A stretch of 64,000 nucleotides of DNA from Lutimaribacter pacificus (GTDB lineage Bacteria > Pseudomonadota > Alphaproteobacteria > Rhodobacterales > Rhodobacteraceae). Below, piece by piece: positions 1 through 7,917 of the stretch; positions within the stretch are counted from its first letter, which is position 1; each line of letters starts with the position of its first letter. The stretch covers positions 62,001 through 126,000 of the forward strand of contig NZ_FQZZ01000007.1 of NCBI RefSeq assembly GCF_900142185.1. The letters run 5' to 3'. The translations under genes were made by a program, and so were the position numbers. The notes under the pieces are model-generated. The model searched no databases and had not been told where the DNA came from. It saw nothing but the letters and a program-made list of their open reading frames with translations.

Positions 1-2
1 CC

Positions 3-539
3 GAGTTCGAGGCCGGGGGTCCGGTCGATGTGCTGGTGAACAATGCCGGCTGGGACGTGATCAAACCGTTCCTCGACACCGATCCCGACCTTTGGAAAAA
101 GGTCATCGACATAAATCTTTACGGTCCGCTGAATATGCATCACGCGGTGCTTCCGGGCATGGTCAAGAACGGCGGCGGCCGTGTGGTCAACATCGCGTCC
201 GACGCCGGACGCGTCGGATCATCCGGCGAAGCCGTGTATTCGGCCTGCAAGGGTGGCATCATCTCGTTCACCAAAACCGTAGCGCGCGAACTGGCGCGTA
301 AAGGTATTCAATTGAATGCGGTCGCCCCCGGCCCGACCGATACGCCGCTGTTCGCTCAGGTTGCCGAGGGCGAGGCCGGTCAAAAGATCGCCGAAGGTCT
401 CAAGCGGGCGATTCCGATGAAGCGTCTTGCGCAGCCGACGGATTACCCTGGCATCATCTGCTTCCTGTCGTCGGACGACGCAGGGTTCATTACCGGCCAG
501 GTGATTTCGGTTTCGGGCGGCCTGTCCATGCACGGTTAA
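3..539 (+). CDS. badH: BadH-like short-chain dehydrogenase (5' end cut off by the window)
   Basis: The window opens inside this gene, so the N-terminal NAD-binding glycine motif is missing; the frame enters at base 3 and ends at TAA 537-539. The visible part has the SDR NNAG motif, a Ser-containing NIASDAGRVGSS stretch, the catalytic YSACK (Tyr/Lys) and a C-terminal GFITGQ segment. The wording VNNAGWD, HHAVLPGM and VGSSGEAVY closely recalls BadH, the 2-hydroxycyclohexanecarboxyl-CoA dehydrogenase of anaerobic benzoate and cyclohexanecarboxylate degradation, from memory and not from a search. It would oxidise a 2- or 3-hydroxyacyl-CoA with NAD. A strong hairpin follows the gene, so it probably ends its operon. 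A different hydroxyacyl-CoA substrate is possible. Confidence 0.8.
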   Translation, partial: EFEAGGPVDVLVNNAGWDVIKPFLDTDPDLWKKVIDINLYGPLNMHHAVLPGMVKNGGGRVVNIASDAGRVGSSGEAVYSACKGGIISFTKTVARELARKGIQLNAVAPGPTDTPLFAQVAEGEAGQKIAEGLKRAIPMKRLAQPTDYPGIICFLSSDDAGFITGQVISVSGGLSMHG

Positions 540-544
540 AACGC

Positions 545-578
545 TGGCAGCAGCGCCGGACTCAAGGCGCTGCTGCCA
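545..578 (+). terminator. 13-bp stem-loop after the BadH-like gene
   Basis: TGGCAGCAGCGCC (545-557) pairs perfectly with GGCGCTGCTGCCA (566-578) around an 8-base loop. It begins five bases after the stop codon. There is no T run behind it, so it may be an mRNA-stabilising hairpin or a terminator that works with the next hairpin. Confidence 0.6.
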
Positions 579-606
579 TACCGTGCCAAGAGTTACCTCC
601 CCGACT

Positions 607-633
607 GGCCGCGCCTTATGTGCGGCCCTTTTT
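607..633 (+). terminator. Possible Rho-independent terminator
   Basis: GGCCGC (607-612) pairs with GCGGCC (622-627) and is followed by CTTTTT (628-633). It lies between the BadH-like gene and the AMP ligase, just upstream of the ligase ribosome binding site. Confidence 0.5.
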
Positions 634-652
634 CATTCTAGAAAGGTTGCGA

Positions 653-2590
653 ATGTTTCAGCCAGGCTCTGACATCCAGCGGACAAGCACGCTGACCTCA
701 TTTCTGAAGGGCTGCGGCATTGACAGTTACGAGGAACTCGTCCGCCGTTCGAATGAAGACCCAGACTGGTTCTGGGGCCAGATCATTGACCATGCCGGGA
801 TACGGTTCGCGCGGCCCTACAGCCGGTTGCGAGATATCTCCGAAGGGCCCGAATCGATCCGGTGGGCCGTCGGGAGTACTTTGAATCTGACGGAAACCTG
901 TCTTGACGCCCGAATTGCCGATGGCTTGGGCGACAAGGTCGCAATCGACTGGGTCGGCGAAGACGGAAGCCGCCGCCGCTGGACCTATTCCGACCTTACC
1001 GCCGAAGCCTCCCGCGTCGCCTCGGCCCTTGCCACGCGCGGTGTAAGGCCCGGTCAGGCGGTGGGCATCTATATGCCGATGATCCCCGAAATCGAGGCCG
1101 CGCTTCTGGGTATTGCCCGGCTGGGCGCGGTTGCGGTGCCGCTGTTTTCCGGTTTTGCGCCCCATGCCATCGTATCGCGCCTGAACGACGCGGATGCCGT
1201 GGCGGTGTTGACGGCGGATGCCACACCCCGGCGAGGCAAGCCGGTCTGGATGGAAGCGACCCTTGCCCAGGCTTTGACCGACGTACCATCGGTTCATACC
1301 GTGATCAGCCTGCGACGGTTCGGCGATGCGGTGGCCGATCCGGCCCGCGATCTGGACTGGACCGAAACAGTGGGCCGCGCCAGTCCGGAGTTTGCCGCCG
1401 TTCCCGTCAGTGCCGATGACACCTTTCTCATCGCCTATACATCGGGCACCACCGGGCGGCCCAAGGGTGTCGTGCATACCCATTTGGGCGTGCAGGCCAA
1501 GGCCACGGCCGATTTCCTGCTTTGCCTCGACATGAAACGGGATGACCGGCACCTCTGGATGACCGACATGGGGTGGGTCATGGGACCGCTCACCCTTTTA
1601 TCGGTGCTCTTGTCCGGTTCGACTCTGGTGCTGGCCGAGGGCGCACCATCAATGCCCGGCGATCCCTTCAGGCTGCTGCGTCTTGCGTCCGAGATGGAGG
1701 TCACGCATCTCGGCGTGGCCCCGACCCTGGTACGGCAGTTCATGACGCAGGATACTGAATCTTTGTCGGGCTACGACTTGTCGTCCCTGCGCATCGTCGC
1801 CTCGACCGGCGAGCCCTGGACCGAGGATGCCTGGCTCTGGCAGCTCGATCATATCTGTCGCCGCCGCGCCGTGCCGCTGAACATCTCGGGCGGGACCGAG
1901 CTTTTTGGCGCGATCCTGACCTCGACCGTGCTGCACGAGCTCAAGCCCGGCGGATTTTCGGCCCAGGCCCTGGGTGTCGGGGCCAAGGTTCTGCGCCAGG
2001 ACGGCAGCGAAGCCGCACCGGGCGAGGTCGGCGAACTGGTCGTGACCCAGCCGCCTCTGGGTCTGACCCCGGCCATCAGGGGGGACCGCGATCGCTACCT
2101 TGACACCTACTGGTCCACCTTCCCCGGCCTCTGGCGGCACGGCGACTGGGTGCGCTGCGATCCGGACGGGACATGGTATATCCTGGGCCGGTCGGACGAC
2201 ACGCTGAACATCGCCGGCAAACGCATCGGCCCGCCCGAGATCGAGGCGGCCCTGACCGAAACCGGAGAGGTGGTGGACGCCGCGGCCATCGCGGCACCTG
2301 ATGACATCAAGGGCGTGGCTGTCGTCTGCGTCTGCGTGGCGGCACCAAATGTGTCGCCGGACGCGGAGCTCGTGAACCGGCTCAAGGATCGTGTCGGGGA
2401 GATCGTCTCGAAACCCTTCCGCCCGCGCGAGATCCACTTTGTCGAAGCGCTGCCCAAGACCCGCAGCATGAAAACCATGCGCCGTGTCGTGCGCGCCGCC
2501 TTTCTCGGTGAAGATCCAGGCGATCTGTCGTCGATCAGCAACCCGGAAACCATTCAGCCCATCGCAGACCTGCAAAAGGAAAAGTCATGA
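653..2590 (+). CDS. AMP-forming acyl-CoA synthetase (acetyl/acetoacetyl-CoA synthetase type)
   Basis: Activates a carboxylic acid to its CoA thioester via an acyl-adenylate. The 645-residue length and the extra N-terminal domain (SYEELVRRSNEDPDWFW) place it with acetyl-CoA synthetase-like enzymes rather than the roughly 500-residue ligases elsewhere in the window. The phosphate-binding loop YTSGTTGRPKG lies near residue 262, the hinge region GRSDDTLNIAGKRI near 509, and the A10 lysine, in TRSMKTMRR, near 607. I chose ATG 653 because GAAAGG lies six bases upstream; an in-frame GTG at 620 falls within the terminator hairpin. The stop overlaps the next ATG (ATGA), so the two are translationally coupled. 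The substrate cannot be read from sequence; acetate, acetoacetate or a short branched acid are options. Confidence 0.88.
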   Translation: MFQPGSDIQRTSTLTSFLKGCGIDSYEELVRRSNEDPDWFWGQIIDHAGIRFARPYSRLRDISEGPESIRWAVGSTLNLTETCLDARIADGLGDKVAIDWVGEDGSRRRWTYSDLTAEASRVASALATRGVRPGQAVGIYMPMIPEIEAALLGIARLGAVAVPLFSGFAPHAIVSRLNDADAVAVLTADATPRRGKPVWMEATLAQALTDVPSVHTVISLRRFGDAVADPARDLDWTETVGRASPEFAAVPVSADDTFLIAYTSGTTGRPKGVVHTHLGVQAKATADFLLCLDMKRDDRHLWMTDMGWVMGPLTLLSVLLSGSTLVLAEGAPSMPGDPFRLLRLASEMEVTHLGVAPTLVRQFMTQDTESLSGYDLSSLRIVASTGEPWTEDAWLWQLDHICRRRAVPLNISGGTELFGAILTSTVLHELKPGGFSAQALGVGAKVLRQDGSEAAPGEVGELVVTQPPLGLTPAIRGDRDRYLDTYWSTFPGLWRHGDWVRCDPDGTWYILGRSDDTLNIAGKRIGPPEIEAALTETGEVVDAAAIAAPDDIKGVAVVCVCVAAPNVSPDAELVNRLKDRVGEIVSKPFRPREIHFVEALPKTRSMKTMRRVVRAAFLGEDPGDLSSISNPETIQPIADLQKEKS

Positions 2591-3441
2591 TCACTGTTTT
2601 CGGAGCCACGGGCACGACTGGTGCGCCCCTCGTCGACACGCTTCTGGCAAAAGGCGCGACCGTGCGCGCTGTCACCAGCGACCTCTCAAAGTTAGACGCG
2701 CTAAAGGCCAAAGGATGCGAGGCGGTCGTCGCGGATTTCACGGACCCTGCCGCGCTGGCGCGGGCCTGTGACGGGGCAGAAAAGATATACCTGGTCACGC
2801 CTGCCCATCTGAACATGCGCCAGTGGAAGGCGAACGTGATCGAGGCGGCCAAGGCCGCGGGCGTGCGCCATATCGTTGTGGCCACGGGGCTTGGCGCGTC
2901 GCCCAAGGCGGGGCTGACCTTTGGAAAGTGGCATTCCGAAACCCAGGAGCTGCTGAAGCAAAGCGGCCTTGACTGGACCTTTGTCCAGCCGACCTATTTC
3001 ATGCAGAACCTGCTGTGGCAGGCCGGTAACATTGCAAAGGACGCCGTGTACTATGACGATCTGGGCGGCCCCGTGGCCTGGATCGACGCCCGCGACATCG
3101 CGGATGTCGCCGCCGAGGCGCTGACCGCTCCGGGTTACGAAGGCAAGGCTCTTGGTCTGACCGGGCCCGAAGCTCTTACCGGAGAAGATATCGCCGCCCT
3201 CCTGTCCAGGGTGACCGGGCGCACTGTCACCTGCGCACCCCTGTCGGCCGAAAATGCCAAGGCGGGCATGGTGGCTGGCGGAATGCAGGACGAGGTCGCC
3301 AGAGCCATGGTCGAATTGGCTTCCATCGCGCCCAAGGGCTACCTTGCCGGCATCGAGACCACGGTCAGCGATGTGATGGGACGCCCGGCGCGCCGATTTG
3401 CCGATTTCGTCGCCGAGAACCGGGATGCTTTCGTCAAGTAA
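2587..3441 (+). CDS. NmrA-like NAD(P)-binding protein
   Basis: A 284-residue protein of the atypical SDR/NmrA group. It starts MITVFGATGTTGAPLV, the N-terminal Rossmann glycine motif GATGTTG, with a redox-sensor or reductase type of fold expected throughout (VATGLGASPKAG, WIDARDIADVAAEAL). Members bind NADPH and act either as small-molecule oxidoreductases or as redox sensors that bind a transcription factor. The ATG overlaps the stop of the ligase before it, and the AraC-type regulator behind begins within its 3' end, so the three are one transcript. The regulator being next door is compatible with a sensor role, but that is inference. Confidence 0.78.
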   Translation: MITVFGATGTTGAPLVDTLLAKGATVRAVTSDLSKLDALKAKGCEAVVADFTDPAALARACDGAEKIYLVTPAHLNMRQWKANVIEAAKAAGVRHIVVATGLGASPKAGLTFGKWHSETQELLKQSGLDWTFVQPTYFMQNLLWQAGNIAKDAVYYDDLGGPVAWIDARDIADVAAEALTAPGYEGKALGLTGPEALTGEDIAALLSRVTGRTVTCAPLSAENAKAGMVAGGMQDEVARAMVELASIAPKGYLAGIETTVSDVMGRPARRFADFVAENRDAFVK

Positions 3442-4150
3442 CCTGATGGCGGCGCCGCTTTATCTCGAACTGGCGCCGCCTGAGGAAGCGGCCAAACAGA
3501 TCGACCATTTGTTCGTGTTCCGCGATACCGGTGTGCTGAGCGGTGGTGGACGCGGGCGGTTCGCAACCGACCTCTTTACCCTTTCGGTAACGCGCGACGA
3601 CAGCGGCGGCGGGCGCGTATCGCTGGCAGAACCGCGCCCCTATTTTTCGCCCCGCCCAAGGCCATTCCAGGGTGTCGTGGCCGGGCTGCGACTGTCGTCA
3701 CGACCGCAGCGATTTCCCGACTCCAAAGGGCTGGACATGCTGGCCTCAGAACTGGCCCGGATTCAGACCGGGGACGATGACCTGCCTGCGCTCATCGCGG
3801 TGCTTGACGGCCTTGCGAGAGACCTGAGCTTTGCCGCACCAACCGGAGCTTACAGCGACCGGACCAAACGTCGAAAGGTGCGGGCGGAAACCGGCGTGTC
3901 GCGGCGGCGGCTTGCGACCTTGCGACGCTTTCGCCGGGCTCTCGGGCAGCTTGCGTCAAAGACCCTGCCGCTGAGCGATCTGGCGCTGGACGCCGGATAT
4001 TACGATCAATCTCACTTGTCCGCCGCTTGCCGGATCTTCGCCGGCAAACCGCCCGGCGCGTTGCGCGCTCTGTCTATTCCGCGTCGTTTTGACCTTTCGC
4101 TACAAGATACGCGCCTCAAAGACCGCCTAAGATTGGTCATTGACGAATGA
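3425..4150 (+). CDS. AraC-family transcriptional regulator
   Basis: The C-terminal quarter carries an AraC-type DNA-binding domain: LPLSDLALDAGYYDQSHL is the second helix-turn-helix with the familiar GYYDQSH recognition segment, followed by FAGKPPGALR. The N-terminal part (PLYLELAPPEEAAKQIDHLFVFRD) resembles the small effector domain found on many short AraC regulators. The start is uncertain: ATG 3425 lies inside the end of the NmrA-like gene and ATG 3446 just after its stop; TTG 3398 is less likely. A PaaI thioesterase follows 21 bases downstream. Co-transcription with the ligase and NmrA-like gene suggests it controls this small operon. No operator is identifiable. Confidence 0.82.
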   Translation: MLSSSNLMAAPLYLELAPPEEAAKQIDHLFVFRDTGVLSGGGRGRFATDLFTLSVTRDDSGGGRVSLAEPRPYFSPRPRPFQGVVAGLRLSSRPQRFPDSKGLDMLASELARIQTGDDDLPALIAVLDGLARDLSFAAPTGAYSDRTKRRKVRAETGVSRRRLATLRRFRRALGQLASKTLPLSDLALDAGYYDQSHLSAACRIFAGKPPGALRALSIPRRFDLSLQDTRLKDRLRLVIDE

Positions 4151-4171
4151 AATCGAAGAGGAAGACCCGCC

Positions 4172-4627
4172 ATGACACAATTCAAACCGAAAAACCCCGA
4201 CTATGACGCACGCGTGCGCAACAGTTTCGATCGCCAGAAGGTGATGAACACGTTGGGGATCAGCATTGCCGAGTTGTTACCCGGCCGCATCGTTCTGGAA
4301 ATGGCACATCAGGTTGCACTGACCCAGCAGCATGGGTTTTTGCATGCCGGAATCGTGTCGACAGCGCTGGACAGCGCCTGCGGATACGCGGCCTTTTCGC
4401 TGATGCCAGCGGACGCGGCAGTGTTGACGGCCGAATTCAAGATCAACCTACTCAACCCGGCGGACGGCGAACGGTTTCGCTTCGTCGCTGACGTGGTGAA
4501 ACCAGGCAGGACGCTGACCATATGCGAGGCGCGTGCCTATGCCGTGAAGGGCCAGGATGAAAAGCTCGTCGCAACGATGACCGGAACGCTCATGGCGCTG
4601 ATCGGGCGGGCGGGGGTCGCGGACTGA
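4172..4627 (+). CDS. PaaI-family acyl-CoA thioesterase
   Basis: A 151-residue single hotdog domain protein. LTQQHGFLHAGIVSTALDSACGYAA matches the PaaI/YigI active-site region: the HGG-like turn and the helix that carries the catalytic acidic residue (here Asp in ALDSACG). These enzymes release CoA from aromatic or branched acyl-CoAs and so rescue CoA from dead-end thioesters, which fits the catabolic surroundings. GAGGAAG precedes the ATG at a good distance. A diverged copy of its last 26 codons lies at 8981-9061. The gene is last in the 653-4627 operon. Confidence 0.85.
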   Translation: MTQFKPKNPDYDARVRNSFDRQKVMNTLGISIAELLPGRIVLEMAHQVALTQQHGFLHAGIVSTALDSACGYAAFSLMPADAAVLTAEFKINLLNPADGERFRFVADVVKPGRTLTICEARAYAVKGQDEKLVATMTGTLMALIGRAGVAD

Positions 4628-4688
4628 GCGCAACCCGGCCGCAGCACATCCGATCCGGGCGGTCGGGCCGATTATTCAGACAGCTGGA

Positions 4689-4775
4689 TCAGCTGTTCCA
4701 GCGGCTCGCGACCTCGGCCAACCGTTTCCCGTAGGCGCGCGCGGTATCCAGATCGCCGCCAGCAGGTTCAGACCT
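4689..4775 (-). pseudogene. Possible remnant of a flavodoxin-like reductase 3' end
   Basis: On the minus strand a short open stretch ends GDLDTARAYGKRLAEVASRW before a stop at 4691-4689. The wording resembles the C-terminal helix of flavodoxin-like NAD(P)H-dependent reductases. A second frame of the same bases ends EPLEQLIQLSE, as though one frameshift separated them. No start or cofactor site survives. This is a weak call; the surrounding bases 4628-4892 otherwise show nothing coding. Confidence 0.25.
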
Positions 4776-5091
4776 GTCAAGCGGTAATGTTAGCTTTTAG
4801 CAGTGCGGTCGCCGATTGTCCGTCGTCAGGGTTTTTCGGAGAGCTGAGACTGTATCGTAACGGAGGATCTGGTTCGGTTTCTGTTCAAGTTTATGCGGCA
4901 GCGGCCTGATGCTGCAACCGTAATTGGAACGGATGGACGCCCACGGTGCCGATGGGCTGCCGTCACGCCGGAGTTTCCAGTCAGGGCTGAGCTGGCGCAC
5001 CATTCTGGCCAAGCGCGAGAACTTTCGTGCTGCCTTCGCCGGGTTCGACTTTCGGGGAGTTGCGAACTTTGACGACAACGACATTGAGCGC

Positions 5092-6471
5092 CTACTTGCC
5101 GATGAAGGAATTGTTCGCTATCGAGGCAAGATCGAAGCCGTGATCAACAACGCTCGCCGTACTTTCGAGGTCGTCCAAGAGGAAGGCTCCTTCGCCGCAT
5201 TCATCGATCACGTCCCAATTGGTGGTGTAGCTCAAGGCTGGCCAGCTGGTTTTCGGCGCGCCGAGCTGGTCAGTCCGTCTGCGCGGCAGGCAGGCTGACG
5301 ATGGGATCATCGCAGACGGGCCCAAGGTTTCCAGTGTCATGTAGCGAGAGCGCTGGACGGCCCATTCCTCAGTCTGCTCCATCAGGATCGCGCCGACGAG
5401 ACGCCGGATCGAGGCTTCATTGGGAAAGATCCCGACGACATCGGTGCGCCGCTTGATCTCGCCGTTCAGACGTTCGATCGGATTGGTCGAGTGTAACTTC
5501 GCCCGGTGTTGCTGGGGGAAGGTCATGTAGGCCAGCACGTCCTCCTCGGCGCCATCCATGAGGGTCGCGAGCTTGGGCAGCTTGCCCCGCATCTGGTCGG
5601 CGACGTTTCGCCATTGGGTCTTGGCCGCCGCATGGTCCGGCTGGGCGAAGGCGGTGGCGATGAAGGCTGATATGACGCGACGGCTGCTCTTGCCGGCATG
5701 GGCGAGCGCATTTCGCTGGAAATGCACGCGGCAGCGCTGCCAGGTGGTGGACAGGACACGCGCCGTGGCAGCCTTGATCCCCTCGTGTGCGTCGCTGATC
5801 ACCAGCTTCACCCCGTTCAGTCCGCGGCGCACCAGGTCGCGCAGGAAATCGGTCCAGAACGTCTCGGCCTCGGACGGCCCGATGGACATGCCCAGCACCT
5901 CGCGGCGCCCGTCCGTGTTGACGCCGACGGCAATGGTCACGGCGACGGAGACGATACGACCGCCCTGTCGGACCTTGAGATAGGTGGCGTCGATCCAGAG
6001 GTAGGGCCATTCGCCCTCGATCGGGCGGGTGAGAAAAGTATCGACGCGTTCGTCGATTTCCTCGCACAGGCGGCTGACCTGGCTCTTCGAGATGCCGGTC
6101 CCGCCCATCGCCTGGACCAGATCGTCCATGGATCGGGTCGAGACGCCGTGGACATAGGCCTCCTGAATGACCGCCGTCAGGGCCTTCTCGGTGGCCCGGC
6201 GCGGCTCGAGAAAGGACGGGAAATAGCTGCCGCTGCGCAGCTTTGGGATGCGCAACTCCACGTTCCCGGCCCGCGTCTGCCAGTCCCGATCTCGGTAACC
6301 GTTCCGCTGCACAAGCCGTGCCGGATTCTTCTCGCCATAGTCGGCGCCTGTCTTCGCGCCAACCTCGAGTTCCATCAGCCGCTCGGCGGCAAAACCGATC
6401 ATATCTCGAAGAAGATCGGCGTCTGCGCTCTTCTCCACAAGCTCTCGCAGGTCCATCATGGGTTTGGTCAT
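5092..6471 (-). CDS. IS256-family (mutator type) transposase with a frameshifted tail
   Basis: Catalyses transposition of the element through a DDE active site. The three acidic residues are visible in order: Asp in YLWIDATYL, Asp in LVISDAHEG and Glu in [13 protein letters not shown]. The start [13 protein letters not shown] has GAAGGAAG upstream. The family C-terminus should read [13 protein letters not shown] with a stop at 5272-5270, and this can be read in a neighbouring frame; one base appears lost near 5311. As a result the frame used by the body of the protein runs past the element end at 5206 and adds about 38 residues from the antisense of tag. The catalytic core is intact, so activity may persist. 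Confidence 0.9.
   Translation of the reverse strand: MTKPMMDLRELVEKSADADLLRDMIGFAAERLMELEVGAKTGADYGEKNPARLVQRNGYRDRDWQTRAGNVELRIPKLRSGSYFPSFLEPRRATEKALTAVIQEAYVHGVSTRSMDDLVQAMGGTGISKSQVSRLCEEIDERVDTFLTRPIEGEWPYLWIDATYLKVRQGGRIVSVAVTIAVGVNTDGRREVLGMSIGPSEAETFWTDFLRDLVRRGLNGVKLVISDAHEGIKAATARVLSTTWQRCRVHFQRNALAHAGKSSRRVISAFIATAFAQPDHAAAKTQWRNVADQMRGKLPKLATLMDGAEEDVLAYMTFPQQHRAKLHSTNPIERLNGEIKRRTDVVGIFPNEASIRRLVGAILMEQTEEWAVQRSRYMTLETLGPSAMIPSSACLPRRRTDQLGAPKTSWPALSYTTNWDVIDECGEGAFLLDDLESTASVVDHGFDLASIANNSFIGK
5198..5233. repeat. Left target duplication and terminal repeat of the IS256-family element
   Basis: CATTCATC (5198-5205) is the target duplication; 5206-5233 is the left terminal repeat, from GATCACGTCCC to GTGTAGCTC. 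Confidence 0.9.
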
Positions 6472-6630
6472 CGGGGTCTTCCTTCGGTTCAGGTTGGTTC
6501 AGCAACCCGACCCTACCGAAAATTTTCCGATGACCACCGCGCCCTTGATGCCGTCCTACAGCGCCTCATGCGGAACGCGGACGCCATCAAGGGCGCGACC
6601 CAGAGTTACACCTCTCCAAGGGACGTGACC
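5206..6630 (-). mobile_element. IS256-family insertion sequence (1425 bp)
   Basis: The element is bounded by imperfect terminal repeats that match at 20 of 28 positions: the outer ends read GATCACGTCCC (left) and GGTCACGTCCC (right, reverse complement), the inner ends GTGTAGCTC and GTGTAACTC. It is flanked by an 8-bp target duplication, CATTCATC, at 5198-5205 and 6631-6638, as expected for this family. It carries one transposase gene on the minus strand and sits inside the tag pseudogene. The perfect duplication points to a fairly recent insertion. Confidence 0.92.
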
Positions 6631-6638
6631 CATTCATC
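6603..6638. repeat. Right terminal repeat and target duplication of the IS256-family element
   Basis: 6603-6630 is the right terminal repeat, ending GGGACGTGACC; 6631-6638 is the second CATTCATC copy. Confidence 0.9.
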
Positions 6639-6955
6639 TGGCTATATGAACCTGCCAAGGACGACGCACTGCCACAAATGCGGTCCAAATCACCAGCGTC
6701 CGAGACCCTTTCCAAAGACCTACGAAAGCTTGGCTTCAAATTCGTGGGACCGACCACCGTATATGCATTCATGCAGGCCATGGGATTTATCAACGATCAC
6801 GCAGAAGTCTGTTGGATGCGAAAGGACGTCGAAACAGCCCGAAACACCCTTCGCACACCGACATAGGCAACTGTCGGCCAATTAACGTGAAAAAAAATTC
6901 AGGGCCACTTAGCGTGGAAAGTCACAGACAGGTTTCGCGTCAGTCGACCGAGACT

Positions 6956-7384
6956 TCAGAGCCTTGAGAGTAGCGTGGCCAATTGAGCGGCGTCTTTGGG
7001 TTTCAGCTTTGCGCCGATCCTTTCCGACAGAACCCGTTCATAGATCGGCCACATCGCCCTCCTGACAGATTTACCCTTTTCAGAGATAGAAATGTTTTGA
7101 CCTCGCCCATCTTCCAAGCAGTCCTGTCGGTCCACCAGCCCTGCTTTCACCATACGGTTCAGCAACCGCGATGTACCGTATTGGGGTAACAAAATCCGGT
7201 CTTTGAGTTCGAATGGCCGGAGTCCGTCTGGGCCTGCCTTCTCGAGTTCCAGAAGCGCGTCATACCATGCAAGTGGCGGGTATCCTGCCGATTTCAGAGA
7301 CGTTTCGACAGCCTCAAGCAAAACGCGGCTTTTAGTCATGAGGGCTGTCCAGGCGGCCTCAGTAGCATGGTCAATCTCGTTCAT
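6956..7384 (-). CDS. MarR-family transcriptional regulator
   Basis: A 142-residue winged-helix regulator: LAWYDALLELEKAGPDGLRPFELKDRI is the entry to the helix-turn-helix, SRLLNRMVKAGLVDRQD the recognition helix and the start of the wing, and DGRGQNISISEKG the wing. ATG 7384 is preferred because AGGTG lies six bases upstream; a GTG nine bases earlier is in frame but lacks a site. It is transcribed away from a DoxX/glutathione transferase pair across a 98-base gap rich in repeats, the usual layout for a MarR protein that represses its divergent neighbours and responds to a small phenolic or electrophilic effector. The effector is not known. Confidence 0.88.
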   Translation of the reverse strand: MNEIDHATEAAWTALMTKSRVLLEAVETSLKSAGYPPLAWYDALLELEKAGPDGLRPFELKDRILLPQYGTSRLLNRMVKAGLVDRQDCLEDGRGQNISISEKGKSVRRAMWPIYERVLSERIGAKLKPKDAAQLATLLSRL

Positions 7385-7422
7385 ACCCAGCACCTATCAT
7401 GTACATGTAAGTGCATCAACCT

Positions 7423-7452
7423 TGACGCGGCATATGACGCGGCATATATAGA
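7423..7452 (+). promoter_or_regulatory. Promoter of doxX-gst with a tandem 12-bp repeat
   Basis: TTGACG (7423-7428) and TATATA (7445-7450, 16 bases apart) or TATAGA (7447-7452, 18 apart) look like a sigma-70 promoter. The spacer is built from two adjacent copies of GACGCGGCATAT (7424-7435 and 7436-7447). The divergent MarR protein probably binds in this gap; further A/T-rich palindromes such as TACATGTA lie close to its start. Confidence 0.5.
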
Positions 7453-7482
7453 TGCCAATGCATCGACATATGGGATCATATC

Positions 7483-7917
7483 ATGTCACAATCGCACCTC
7501 ACAGAATTTGGGATATTCCTGCTCCGTATAGCACTCGGGATCATGTTCCTGGCGCACAGCCTGTTTCTCAAGCTCTTCATTTTCACACTTCCCGGAACGG
7601 CGCAGTTCTTCATTTCGATCGGGCTGCCCGGCTGGTTTGCTTATATGGTCTTTGCAGTCGAGGCGATTGCCGGTGCCCTTTTGGTCCTCGGCGTACAGGC
7701 TCGGTGGGTCGCATCGGCGACCGTGCCCATCCTGGCCGGTGCGACCTGGGCTCACTCCGGAAACGGCTGGATGTTCGGATACGAGAACGGCGGGTGGGAA
7801 TACCCGGCCTATCTGACGCTGCTTGCCATCGTGCAAGGGCTTCTGGGCGACGGCCGTTTCGCCCTCAGCCCTTCCTTCGCGCCCGGTAACGTGCAGATGG
7901 CGGGAGAGACAACATGA
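7483..7917 (+). CDS. DoxX-family membrane protein
   Basis: A 144-residue integral membrane protein with about four hydrophobic segments: IFLLRIALGIMFLAHSLFL near residues 10-30, WFAYMVFAVEAIAGALLVLG near 50-70, a third near WVASATVPILAGATW, and YLTLLAIVQGLLG near 110-122. DoxX-family proteins sit in the inner membrane and are often linked to thiol or redox stress; some belong to quinone-oxidising complexes. The last four bases overlap the start of a glutathione transferase (ATGA), and a MarR regulator diverges from it, so a detoxification role is the best inference. Confidence 0.82.
   Translation: MSQSHLTEFGIFLLRIALGIMFLAHSLFLKLFIFTLPGTAQFFISIGLPGWFAYMVFAVEAIAGALLVLGVQARWVASATVPILAGATWAHSGNGWMFGYENGGWEYPAYLTLLAIVQGLLGDGRFALSPSFAPGNVQMAGETT

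Larger units (their letters stand above)
4893..6866 (+). pseudogene. tag: tag (DNA-3-methyladenine glycosylase I), broken by a deletion and an IS256-family insertion
   Basis: Tag excises 3-methyladenine from alkylated DNA. Three pieces can be read. Piece 1 (ATG 4893 to 4976) gives GTDGRPRCRW then TPEF, the family N-terminus. Piece 2 begins in another frame at 4975 with FQSGLSWRTILAKRENF and runs through [14 protein letters not shown] to FAAFI at 5205. Roughly 28 codons (the YHDxEWG region) are missing between pieces 1 and 2, with loss of frame. Piece 3 (6639-6866) reads WLYEPAKDDALP, then LSKDLRKLGFKFVGPTT and YAFMQAMGFINDH, ending TAG. Pieces 2 and 3 join in frame if the insertion 5206-6630 and one copy of CATTCATC are removed. 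The protein cannot be made; the deletion alone would have inactivated it. Confidence 0.85.

Noticed and set aside
4797-5084. A 95-codon minus-strand frame over the tag remnant
   Set aside because: The plus strand encodes clear tag pieces here; the minus frame has no family resemblance.
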